From Flammula alnicola (taxonomy: Eukaryota > Basidiomycota > Agaricomycetes > Agaricales > Strophariaceae): a stretch of 21,719 bases of DNA. The stretch covers positions 1-21,719 of the forward strand of contig JADNRV010000617.1 in NCBI GenBank assembly GCA_015499995.1, read 5' to 3'. The position numbers and the translations under genes were made by a program. The notes under the pieces are model-generated. The model was not told the origin of the DNA, searched no databases, and worked only from the letters and a program-made list of their open reading frames with translations. Positions 10,124-19,489 of the stretch are shown piece by piece. The first letter of the stretch is position 1. Each line of letters begins with the position of its first letter.

Positions 10124-12873
10124 CTAGTTCGTCTTCCTCTTCTTGCCCTTACCCTCGATCTCAGAAGTGGCCTTTTGTTTGTGGCAAATGCTCATCTCCT
10201 CCAAGCACCCCTTCATATCAGCCACCACCTCCAGCCAGAGCCTGTCACGTCCCCGGAGAGATGCCCACCATCTCAACCCGATCATTGCGGTAACAATTCC
10301 AGTCGGACCACCCTTCCTCAACATCGACATATCTTCCTTGCCTTGTGCCACACTAAGGGGTCATGGAAGAGCACGAGGGGTTGTGACCTGTCGCCATTTG
10401 GGTTGAAGAAGGTTCCACCAAGCCAGCCATTCGGCTGCAAAGTTAGCGACGTCGTCAATCACTGGGATCGCATTGTATCGGCAGGCCTGCAACCACTTTG
10501 AAAGGGCAGCAGGTCTCGATTTAGCCCCCAGTCAGTGCTGAACAACCACAGTAAGTATGTCATCAGCCAACATTGACAAGAAACTAACCGATGTCCCTTT
10601 CAGTAACCCAACTTCCGTCTCGAACTTCATCCAGGCCTCTAGACATTCGCGCCATACTCCGTCCTCATCAACCCCTTCCTTGAGATAATCCCAAGCAGTG
10701 GTAAGCCATTCCGGTTTGGTTCCACCAATCGTCTTGTCCGTTAACGGCATGACTTCCCTTGACGTTGCAGGTTTTCGCTGGCGTTGCCTAGAAGTATCAT
10801 GCGCAACATGCCCAGTCGGTTGCGGCGGAGGTGCTTGGACGGTCGGCTGCGGCGGAGATGCTTCGACAGTGGCTGGCTGCAGTGGAGGTGCTTGGCTGGT
10901 CATCTGTGGAAGAGACGCCTGGACGGTCAGCTGCGGCGGAGATGCTTCGACAGCGGCTGGCTGCAGCGGAGGTGCTCGGATGACCATCTGTGGAAGAGCC
11001 GCCTGGACGGTCAGCTGCAGCGGACAAGCTTGGGTAGCTGGGTGAGGGAGAGGCACATGTAGAGCCGGTTCTGGCTGCAGCAAAGGCCCTTGAATGGCCG
11101 GTAGTGCCAGAGATGGGTACGTAGCCTGTGGCTGCCCGAACACTTGCTGACTGTTCGGGAACGGTACGAAGCTATTTTCTATATCTTCATCATCCATCCA
11201 CTGTTCGTCTAACCCAGCATACATCATGTCTTTCAATGCCCAATTGTTTCCTAGCCCAAACATGTTTATATTAAATCCGTCCATGTTTTGAGGGTACGCG
11301 CTGCTGTCGGTGTTCGCTGGCATCAAATTGCTCGATAAATCCCAAGCCGAGGCGACCTGATTGTGGATCGTCGAATTCTGGAGCGTGCCGTCGGATTTCA
11401 GTCCTGGAAAGAGAGCGTTCAGGGCGGTCGACGCCTGAGGAATGACCACCGGAGGCACAAGGGGTGTCAATGAGCCAGCCGGTGGGTGGAACTTGGTTGC
11501 AGTTCCAGATATCTGACCGTTTACATCCACAGACATTGAGGTAGAGGCCATGGCCCCATCAGATCCCGCCGTCAGGGTTTCTTCGCCCATTTTTTGGGTG
11601 GGAGTCGGTGTTGGAATGATGGGAACAATCGGGAAACCGGGTTCTAGGACAGTGCTTGCAGTCGCGGTCGAACTCAGCGCAACGCTGGAAAGCGCAGCAG
11701 TTTCAGTGCCCTCGGTGTGCATCGTCACTCCGTCTGTGCCAGGTTCAGTCGCTGGTGACGTATCCTGACCAGTAGTAAATTTTCTTCGAATAGGTTCCGC
11801 TGTACAAGAATATTGCATATTAGATTTATGCTTCAAAGGTTTATGTTGTTCCGACTCACGATACACCGAATGCAAGAAAGTAGAAAACAGTACAAGAATT
11901 GCATTCTCATAATTCCCGAAGGCCTTTCTGAAAGAGTGGCCATAGGCGTTGCGACCGGTATGTATTCCTACAGTCGCAATATCTCCATTTGCCGAAGGAT
12001 CGGGACCACCAGCAAGAATGGAAAATGACCATCCAGTGCGCTCTCCCATTGTCTCGCAAAAGTCCCGGATAACCTCATGAAGTGATGATTGCGCCCTGAT
12101 GATTTCAGATTAGTGCGAGATGCAAAAACATAATTGTTCGACATACAGCAATAGTTGATTGGGAGATAAGGCATTGACAGCCTCAATTATAGATTTATCG
12201 GCCTCCTTTGAGCTCTCTCTGGCCACCCGCTCTGCCTCCTGTGCCTCATGTATCTCCGCCTTTACCTCATCCAATTCATTCTTGAAGCACTCAGCAAGGT
12301 GCTTGTTGATGATGGCAATCCTTTGCTTTCTATCGATCTTAGAATCGCCTATCTTGGCCTCGACCGCGTGTTTGACATGTGTCTCATAGTATCGCTTGGA
12401 ATAAATATGAATCGCCAAGGAAATTCGTGATGCAGATGACGGAATCGAGATTTTAACAGTCTTGACTTTGCCGGTGCGTCGGCCCTTATTGAGAGCGTGA
12501 TTATTGAACCAATTGTAGATATTCTATAAATAATTTTTAGGTCTGCGAATTGTGTTTATGATATTATTTGATGCTTACTGATTGACGACGAGATACCCAT
12601 GTCTCGTGTGGCAAATCGACTTCAGACTTAGGGGCCTTTGCAGTACCCAAGGACTCCTCCACCTCAGATGCAGCATCAGGCCAGAGTGCAAAAAAATCAC
12701 TATAGCTCTGTGTCCAAAAATCCTGGATGAATGGTTGTCAATAACCGGCATGGTCCAGATGAGAAAGACCTATCTACTTGTAGTTTTTTCGCCCTTTGGG
12801 CTGTGGCAAATGTGATGTGTCACTGATTTAGAAATTCAAGTTGGGCCGTATTCGCCCATGGCGGTGACGGCAT
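10124..12873 (-). pseudogene. Decayed Agaricomycete repetitive-family gene, seven exons, two nonsense codons
   Basis: Exons by splice phase: 12873-12778, 12722-12579, 12523-12147, 12095-11860, 11799-10589, 10537-10388, 10336-10124, a potential 809 codons. The order of conserved pieces matches a large hypothetical-protein family I know from mushroom genomes, often near transposons: an N-terminal AQLEFLN segment, a WFNNH motif, a coiled-coil-like K/E-rich part, ERTGWSFSILAGGP, a long Pro/Gln/Ser/Thr-rich middle with 28-residue repeats, then WMKFETEVG, LSKWLQ, LAWWNLLQPKWRQ and RKGGPTGI-GLRWW. Two in-frame TGAs break it: 12822-12820 (codon 18) and 10534-10532 (second codon of exon 6). The second is in frame whether or not the preceding 51-nt intron is removed. 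Exon phases are otherwise intact, so decay looks recent. A shorter protein from an internal ATG remains possible. Function unknown. Confidence 0.78.
10838..11023 (-). repeat. 84-bp in-frame coding repeat
   Basis: Copies begin at 10838, 10922 and 11006 (the last is partial), each exactly 84 bp apart and beginning GACGGTC on the plus strand. On the coding (minus) strand each encodes 28 residues rich in Pro, Gln, Ala and Ser, with blocks like PPLQPA and EASPPQ. The period is a multiple of three, so copy-number change keeps frame. Confidence 0.9.
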
Positions 12874-13251
12874 CTAGGTCCTGATCGAGGTTATCGGCGC
12901 GGTCTCTATAAGGTTAAGCTCGCTTACCTCGCGGGCGGAACTTGTGCTTGGGATTGATCTTTTGTGTATCGGGTACGTATCCTTTTTAGTATTCAGCAAG
13001 TATTGAGCCCACAGACAGGCTACAAGGGAACTTCCGGTGACCTGTATAGTTCTAATTTTTTTCAGTCAGCCACCAGTCATCTTCAGGTAGGTCGCCATTG
13101 AGGGTCGTACGGCATATTCCGGAGAACTGTACAGTTGAACAACACGTGGAAAAAACCATAAAATCCGCTCATCACCTGATCGACCGGCATATCTTTTATC
13201 TCCCATCTCCAAAAGCTCTAACCTAGTTTATACTCGATCAAATCTCTTCAC
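12874..13251. other. Divergent intergenic region
   Basis: Lies between the starts of the decayed minus gene and the plus gene at 13252. It contains an imperfect 24-bp direct repeat (13031-13054 and 13111-13134, both starting TTCCGG, about 18 of 24 matching). No gene is evident. Confidence 0.45.
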
Positions 13252-13881
13252 ATGGCTCACACCGCACACACTGCAGACCCCGATGTCAAGATTAAGGTCA
13301 CCCTCATGCACGTTATTGAGGGCTTACGCCAATTGGGAATTTATGTGGTCTCCCCGGCCAAACAGCTCAATGGTAGGCCTTTTCTGCCACCCTCGCAAAT
13401 GATTTTTTTTAAATGAGCCACATTCAGAGGAGGAGCATCTCGCAGCGACCCAGCCCAAGGAAGCGGCTACCCCCGAGGTTGGTGCGGATTCTGTTCTGAA
13501 GGTAGTCATTCTGTCCGTCCCGGTTGGTTCTAGTACGTTCGTCTCAATTCAGACATGTTATGATCGATCTCACATTCTATCTGATCTTGTCCAGAGTCTC
13601 CTTGGGCTAATGCTCCCGTTTCCACCCCTGTCGAGGACCCTGTTGGTCCGAACCCGCCAGCTGGCCTAGTCGAAGATTTAGCAGATGCCCTCAAGACCTT
13701 GCCTCCTTTAAGTAAATTAACCCTATGATCATTTCTGATGTATTTATTTCTCAGGCACCAGGTGCAACCCCTGGTCACCGGTGTTGCACACACTGGGTTC
13801 AAGAAATACGCCTCGAAGGCTGCCGCGACAGAGGCTTTTGAAGATGCCTTGGCTGCTGGCCTCGTCGTTGTCCTCAATTAG
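13252..13881 (+). pseudogene. Repeat-family gene with a severed RNase H1 N-terminal-like (viroplasmin) domain
   Basis: Exons 13252-13372, 13428-13532 and 13595-13711 join in frame (M-A-H-T-A-H start, a helix-like MHVIEGLRQLG, then a Pro/Val/Glu-rich linker). The next exon, from acceptor 13754, contains QVQPLVTGV, FKKYASKAAA and EAFEDA before TAG at 13879-13881. That is the C-terminal half of an RNase H1 N-terminal (viroplasmin-like) domain. Its frame needs two bases carried over, and the first base would complete a TGG, the conserved Trp. The visible donor at 13712 supplies only one base, so splicing enters another frame and runs to 13966. The N-terminal half of the domain is missing. An exon has probably been deleted, or an unseen splice form exists. 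Known role of the domain: binds RNA/DNA hybrids. Coding status uncertain. Confidence 0.5.
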
Positions 13882-13988
13882 GCTTTTCTGTGTTGTTCTG
13901 TTGCCCTCATTGCTCGCGTTGTTTGTATCTTTCCCTTGCGCCATATATGTTTGTAAACCAGAGTGAAAATATATTTTATGACCTTTGT

Positions 13989-14670
13989 CTAACTGCTCTG
14001 ATAAGCTAACTCCTGGGCATCGTGTACTTCTTTAACCTCTTGAATACTGATTGAAGCATGGCACAGCAGCTCATTGACCCACCCAACGATCTGACATACC
14101 TGCTTGCTAATCTCCCGGACCAAATTGTATTCAGGGCCAACCCCGGCCAGACTTAGTACTTCATTTTCGTAGCGATAGATAGATCGTTGGAATTTTAGGA
14201 ATGTCGTGGCATATTCTTGAATGTTGCCGCTGTCCCCATTTGCAATACATTCCCCATAGACTTGTTCCAGAAATGTCGCTGGAGCCTTGCTCGTAATTTT
14301 CTCCATGCGGGATTTGACCCAGGAAGCGTGTTCCAACCATACCCGCAATGCACGTTCAGTTGTTGATTCTTCCGGGCGAGCTTGAATAGATGGGGATGTA
14401 GTGGAAGAGCTACAGATAGTCAATGTACACCATTCTGATCAGGAATTACTGATATCTTCAAGTTGAGAGGCTTACTTTAATGGATGTCTCTTGCGGTATT
14501 GTTTCCGCCGTTGCTCGTTGATTCCTTCTCTCTTCCTGGATGAACATTGAGTTTCTTAGGAATGAAACTATTTGGTAGAGAGGAAAATACCTATCATAGT
14601 GGCGCTTACTTTTGGCTCTATTGGCAGCAAGCTTTTCGTCAGACGTATGATACAGCCGTTGTCGACCCAT
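13989..14670 (-). CDS. MGRQRLYHT-type repetitive-family protein, apparently intact
   Basis: Three exons, 14670-14591, 14535-14476 and 14409-13989, give 186 residues with consistent phases. The N-terminus (MGRQRLYHT, then ANRAKSKRHYDRK and RRKQYRKRHP) is strongly basic and predicted helical, like a DNA-binding basic region. The first intron splits the codon for the Arg after HYD, and removing it restores an uninterrupted basic stretch. The C-terminal two thirds are helical and acidic, with LEQVYGECIANGDSGNI and AGVGPEYN. I know this pairing as a family with very many copies in Agaricomycete genomes and unknown function, probably linked to mobile elements. An upstream in-frame ATG (14730) would add 20 residues, but the MGRQ start is the family's usual one. 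No inactivating change is seen, unlike its neighbours. Confidence 0.78.
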
Positions 14671-15144
14671 GGTTATGAAGGTTGAGTTTGAGTAGTAAAC
14701 TTCATTTAGAACCTGGCCAGTATTGGGCATTGTCTGACTTTTATTTCTATGCAGAAGACCCCTGTAAAAAATTATACGCCTCGAAAACTAGGAAATTTCT
14801 GGCTCCAGTTTTGCGTAAACTGGAATTTTTTGGTCGTTGCATGAATTGTTAGACGATTTATGTTCATGCACATAAATAATGTTAATCCAACTCAAGGAAC
14901 AACTCAGACATTTATTCATCATGAGGATGTACAAATGTATTAATCAACATAAGTGCAGATTTATTCTTAACGTGATGTACAAATGGCAAGTCATTTATTC
15001 ATCGATCGCAAAGAAAGTGTGCGATTGTAATTCAGAAGTAGTGGATTTTTTTGGGGGGAGTGGATCGCACCTTTCCTTTACTCCCTCATCCTCAGCCTAC
15101 TTTCTTTCAGTGAAATCAAACAAGAAATTAACAAACAGTTCGTG
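14671..15144. other. AT-rich region with dispersed array motifs
   Basis: Between the divergent MGRQ gene and the plus gene starting by 15206. ATTTATTCATC, the arm of the 8.8-9.9 kb array, occurs at 14910-14920 and 14993-15003. A GATGTACAAATG segment occurs twice, near 14926 and 14974. From 15031 to 15144 one frame stays open and ends at a good donor (GTGAGT) in phase with the exon at 15206, but it has no ATG. Confidence 0.5.
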
Positions 15145-15205
15145 GTGAGTCTCCTAATCATAGCCTTTACATAGGTGATCAATTATGACGGAGGCATTAC
15201 ATTAG

Positions 15206-15885
15206 TACACCGCGCGCGTGGTTAAACCCTCACCGCTTGACGCGATCGAGCAAATTAAGTTGATCAACCAGCTCGCCCCATATTATAAGAAAGCCGTGGA
15301 GACGGGCGAGCGTCAGGACTTTTTAGAGCATGTTTACAACCTGTGGTTCATTCGATGGTGCATGAAACTAGAGGACTACGAAGACCAAGGCTTCTTAAAG
15401 CATACTATGGGAAAGATGAGAATGGTATGTTGATCTCCGACACATCGCATCAATGATGAACACTAAATACTCCCATTAGGCCATCAGGAAGGATCTGTTT
15501 TGGACCGCAGCTGCTATTGGAGAAGTATCTCAAACATCTAACGTTGCAGAAGAAGTTCAAGTCGCTGAGCAGGAAAGGACCTGGCAGGATTACCTTTCTA
15601 TTTGCGAGGCACGCGCTGGTATCGCTAAGGTTCGAATTTACTTAACGAGGTTGATTGAATTGAACCTGACGTACAAAATAGGTTGACAACCCTCCTGGAA
15701 TGCGTAAGAGGAAGGCTCTCGAACTTCCAATAATTGCCACTATGACCACTGGTCCTGGTCCGCATCCATGCCCTTGTCCTATCAAAAAGCCGCGTGTTCA
15801 GCCTCTTCTTGCTGGGAACGAAGAGACTGAAAATGAGGGGAGAAAAGCCATTAGTTCCGTTGATTTCATTGACCACGAGAACTAG
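15206..15885 (+). CDS. Unrecognised spliced gene, 5' end not found
   Basis: Three exons join in phase 0: 15206-15424, 15480-15629 and 15682-15885 (TAG), 190 codons including the stop. A preceding exon ending at 15144 also fits (its last codons read NKQFV), but no start codon was found upstream, so the true start lies in an undetected exon or has been lost. The protein begins with a mixed helical region (LINQLAPYYKKAVETGERQ, then FLEHVYNLWFIRW), has a middle with Glu/Gln-rich helices, and ends with a Pro- and basic-rich tail (GPGPHPCPCPIKKPRV, a possible nuclear signal) and an acidic end. I recognise no family. The layout and neighbours suggest another repeat-island gene. Internal introns are 50-61 nt and GT-AG, so the exon structure itself is credible. 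Confidence 0.62.
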
Positions 15886-16196
15886 AATACTATCATGCTC
15901 TCAATCTATACGTATAATTGTGTCTCTCATCTAGCTTCCGAATTGAATGACCTGTTATCCGTCCATCGCCTGTTCCAATGACGTTCCAATGACATGTACG
16001 AATTTCTCTAATATATTTCTGCTCACAGAAGTTCATCACGTGATCATTTTCTGACAGGAAGGTTGAACTTCACTGTAACAGTACGTACTGAATCATACAA
16101 CGAGCACCTCAATGATGCGTAGAGCCCAGTATAAAATCCACCTCCCATTCATCTGTCTCAACCATTCCTTCCCCAGGATTCCTCTCGATTACTCCA
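15886..16196. other. Intergenic region
   Basis: No gene seen. An 11-bp unit (GTTCCAATGAC) is duplicated in tandem at 15972-15993. The 3' part is the presumed promoter of the gene at 16197. Confidence 0.45.
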
Positions 16197-16727
16197 ATGC
16201 CTCCAAAAGCGAAAGGCACCAAGCGTCAAAATGCCGATGTGGAAATCCACTGACCACACCACCCTGGTCCACCTGCCCCTGTTCCTGCGACCACTCAGCA
16301 ATGTCACACTCATTATGAGCCAGACCAACCAGCTCTTCGCACCTTCCTGTCTGTGCCCTCATCGGCCACGATGACCTCTGGAACCTCAGGCATCCACAAC
16401 GAAGACGCCGACTCTGAGCTTCCTGACCTAGTCGATGTCGAGGATTGTGAAGACGATGACCGACATGAATTGGAAGCGATGGGACTCAGCAATGCCCAGC
16501 TTACTGATAATGCTGTCAAGCCCAAGCACGCTCGCACTCAAGCTGTAAGTTCCATTTCATTTATATTCTTTCTTCTTCTTATGCATCTTCACCAGGACAA
16601 TCCTCTCGCAATGTGGGTTCCATACATCGACATCTACGTGAATGAGCTTTTGAGGCTCGAGGGCCGCGGCGATCTCGTATCTCAATCCCAATGTGCTGGC
16701 ATCGGTAAAGTGCTAGGTTTTGTCTAA
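16197..16727 (+). pseudogene. N-terminal stub of a KDZ-type transposase, with nonsense codon
   Basis: Exon 1 is 16197-16544 and exon 2 is 16596-16727. The start gives a basic MPPKAKGTKRQ, then a TGA at 16251-16253 (codon 19), then a long Pro/Asp/Glu-rich stretch with an acidic block (DVEDCEDDDRHELEAMG). After the intron comes NPLAMWVPYID, NELLRLEGRGD and a Cys. This is the sequence that leads into the CxC2-type cysteine cluster at the N-terminus of KDZ (Kyakuja-Dileera-Zisupton) transposases of basidiomycetes, which normally run to about 1000 residues. Here the frame ends six codons past the first cysteine region (TAA at 16725), and none of the cluster or the catalytic core follows. It is a truncated, broken copy. 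The family call rests on the GRGD-type motif and its context; alternatives are related non-transposase families sharing that module. Confidence 0.6.
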
Positions 16728-16900
16728 GTTGGAAATGAGCTGGTTATTGGTGCAGAAAGAACTCTACACTCAAAACAACCAACCACCAAACCAACAACTT
16801 GACTAGACGTAGTCTTGTGTTGCGAGTCTCGGGGGCAATGTATGAAAAAGGATAAGTGCTTCGACCTGAAAACAAGTCTACGCGGGTTTTTGGGTGCAGT
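16728..16900. other. Short spacer after the transposase stub
   Basis: Contains a CAA/CCA-rich stretch (about 16768-16800). No gene is supported. Together with the next feature it replaces the expected remainder of the transposase. Confidence 0.4.
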
Positions 16901-17190
16901 GACCACGACGAGTATGCACTCCGACTTTCACGCTACCACGACGGGATCACGCTACAACTTTCACGCAGGGACCTCGACGAGTATGCGCTACAACTTTAAC
17001 TTGACTTTAACAACCTATGACTTTCACACAGGGACCGCGACGGGTATGTGCTACAACTTTCACGCTGCCGCGACGGACACATGCTACAACTTTCACACAG
17101 GGACCTCGACGAGTATGTGCTACAACTTTCATGCAGGGACCGCGACGGGTATGCACTACAACTTTCACGTGGACACGACGGTAAAGATGC
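16901..17190 (+). repeat. 36-bp minisatellite with an open frame
   Basis: About seven diverged units starting CTACAACTTTCAC, usually 36 bp (one of 33 bp, one interrupted). They mix two variants ending ACCTCGACGAGTATG or ACCGCGACGGGTATG. The plus frame 16815-17210 stays open throughout and reads the units as 12-residue repeats, for example YNFHAGTSTSMC. No signal peptide, clear promoter or splice context supports a real gene, so it is listed as a repeat. Confidence 0.85.
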
Positions 17191-17992
17191 TTAGTGCGGG
17201 GTGTGTGTGAACTACTAGATAATCAAGTAGTCGCTTTCAATAGACTTGTAAGGTCTATTAAAGAGATACTATCAAATCCGACTTGCTTCACTATTAATAA
17301 CTACTTTACTACACTCAAACACCCAAATCAATGTTTAGTTGACTTAGTTCGTCCAAGGGGAGGATAATAGTTTTATAATATCGATACCTGATAGTAGGTG
17401 CGCGATAAAAGAAGGTGTTTAACTATGTAACGGCTTAAGCAAGGCCTTAGGCGCGTTTATAGTTAATGGGTCGTTTTAAGTCCAATAGACTTGTGTAAAT
17501 TCTGGTCTGGTACTCGGAAACTAGTGCTCTATGCACAAACTGCTAACTGATCTTGCTTTGTCTTGTTCTCCAATTGAGAAGATGGCTCTATGCCCTTTAA
17601 CTTGTCTTTACTTGTCTCAAAAACTATACTTGTGGAAAGAGGCGCGCAGATGTCTTATCCGCCGACACTACAGTCCCTTAACAATGGCCAGAGGCACGTA
17701 GACGTTTGTCTACCGACACTACAGTCCAGGTCCCCAGATGTCCTTTGACAAAGGGTAGGTTTTGAACAAGTCACTTAGACAGGTTCCTTGGCTTATAACT
17801 CTCTTTACTTGTCTTGGCGAATCACTTAGACACGCGTTCTCGTCTTAACAGTTCGTTTATATCGTTACTTGGTTTCTTTTTATATTATAGGACTCTCGCT
17901 TTGAAGCTACTTGGTACTTAGAGGTGAAACACTTAAGATATAACTCTTAAGCGCTTGTATCTCGTGGGTGGTAAATTGCTTCTGTTCTACGG
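17191..17992. other. Gene-free region with traces of a 51-bp repeat
   Basis: No ORF is supportable. CCGACACTACAGTCC occurs at 17662 and 17713, and TCACTTAGAC at 17771 and 17822. Both pairs are 51 bp apart, with degraded similarity around them, so this looks like an old tandem repeat or decayed mobile-element DNA. Confidence 0.5.
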
Positions 17993-18850
17993 TGTTACAG
18001 GGCTGCTTATATACTACTGAGATGATATATTATTACATAGACGCAATGACGAGAATATAGAGATTTCATGGGCATTTGTGCGCGAGCGGCGGCCTTGTGG
18101 AGTACGTTTCCGTGCTCATCCGCTCAATCATGCCTTTTTGGTTGGATCGGGAGCTCAGATCGTCGTCGGTTCGGCTAACTTAAGCCCTAAGACTTAATCC
18201 TCCTCGACCGCGTGGTATACAGGCTCGTGACCTTTCGTTTTCATTGGTATCTTGTCCTGTCATTGGCTATAGACTGACCGGAGCATAGACGCGCCTACAT
18301 CTCGTCGGAGACGCTCGGGCAATCCACGCCGTTCTGTCCGAGATAATGCTCGTGATTAGGGTTGTAACCCTTCGTCCTCTGTACCCGATACTCTGGTACC
18401 CTCGGCGTGCATCTGGGATCTCGCTATGTCGAGTTATGCACCCCGGAAATCTTCCTGTACCCAGTTATTACCCGATATGGTATGTGTTCCCAATTAGGTA
18501 TCCCTCTGATCCGAGCTTTGATCGGCGTTGCTACAGGCGCATCTATGGGCGTCTGCTTTACCCCGCTGCTCCACTGTCCTCGGTGCCTTCGGCAATGTCA
18601 CGCGACCTGTCCTGTAGTGTGCCTAGATGTCCATTCTTTCTAATCTAGAGATCCGCGCCCTCGCTGTATAGGCCGGATGGTTAAGATATTACTGAAAGGC
18701 GCCTATTCCGTACACTTCATTAGATGTATTGACTGTTATCTCAATAGTTACTAATGATAATGTGTTATTAAACCGCGCATTCCTCGTTATCTTGCATAGT
18801 TTCCTCTAGTCCTTAGTAGTCTTGTCATTGTAATGTCCGGACTTGTAACA
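17993..18850. mobile_element. Candidate solo LTR (TGTTAC ... GTAACA)
   Basis: A non-coding block of 858 bp begins TGTTACAGGG and ends GGACTTGTAACA, so its termini are the inverted 6-mers TGTTAC and GTAACA typical of LTR retrotransposon ends. It includes an AT-rich TATA-like stretch near 18020-18040. No second copy is present in the window. Flanks TACGG and TTTAG do not form a target-site duplication. No primer-binding site or pol gene was found, so the call is tentative. Confidence 0.3.
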
Positions 18851-19378
18851 TTTAGACTACATTGTAAGCTTTACTAAGTGCTAAAAATAGCTCAGGTAAG
18901 GAGAATAGTATTCCGTTCAGAGCTAGCCGCTCGCGGTCTCTTCATCTCCCCCCAACTTAGATATTGACTGTCCCCAGTCAACCATATCGCACACTATCAA
19001 GGGTCTCTTTCATTTGTTTCTTCGTTCAACATTTGCCTATGCAATCCTTTAGGAGCGCCTATGTTCTCACGACAAAGCTTGCCGTTGTAATGAGAAGCAC
19101 GGTGAAGACTTCCTGCCTAACAAACTTTCCGAAGTTCCCAACTCGTGTTCTAAGGTCTGTCTATCCTAGGAATAGTTTACTTAACCGTCGCTGATCCTGA
19201 TCATCGGTAAGCGCTTCTAATGAGTCCGCTTCCTCGAAAGGCTTCAGAACTGATTATATCAAGTTTTAACATATCCTGCGGCTTCTTTCTTGGTGAATAT
19301 GGAGAATCATATTCAATCATCGTTATACGGTTGCAGTTGGTGACTCGGAGCGGTGCCTGTGGCTTGTCTTGGCCCGCG
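18851..19378. other. Gene-free region upstream of the 19.5-kb gene
   Basis: No convincing gene. A purine-rich run on the minus strand (GTTGGGGGGAGATG, about 18943-18956) resembles a polypurine tract of an LTR element, but it is about 100 bp from the candidate LTR end. Small open frames on both strands (for example minus 19201-19491) have no recognisable motif. Confidence 0.4.
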
Positions 19379-19386
19379 TATATAAA
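19379..19386 (+). promoter_or_regulatory. TATA box of the 19.5-kb gene
   Basis: TATATAAA sits 104-111 nt upstream of the ATG at 19490 and is followed by a pyrimidine-rich leader (CTTTCGCCCTCTCTCG), a common fungal core-promoter layout. Confidence 0.55.
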
Positions 19387-19489
19387 CTGGATATACGCGC
19401 TCCTATAGACTTCAACACTTTCGCCCTCTCTCGCCACTACTGTCAACAACACTTCGTATCCTTCCCCTCCTCTGCTTAACATCCTCATC

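Noticed and set aside
10698..11062. Plus-strand open frames over the Pro/Gln repeat
   Set aside because: They are shadows of the 84-bp repeat (period divisible by three); the minus frame is the one continuous with conserved exons.
18346..18648. 100-codon plus-strand frame
   Set aside because: It lies inside the candidate LTR, overlaps another open plus frame, and has no domain or intron signals.
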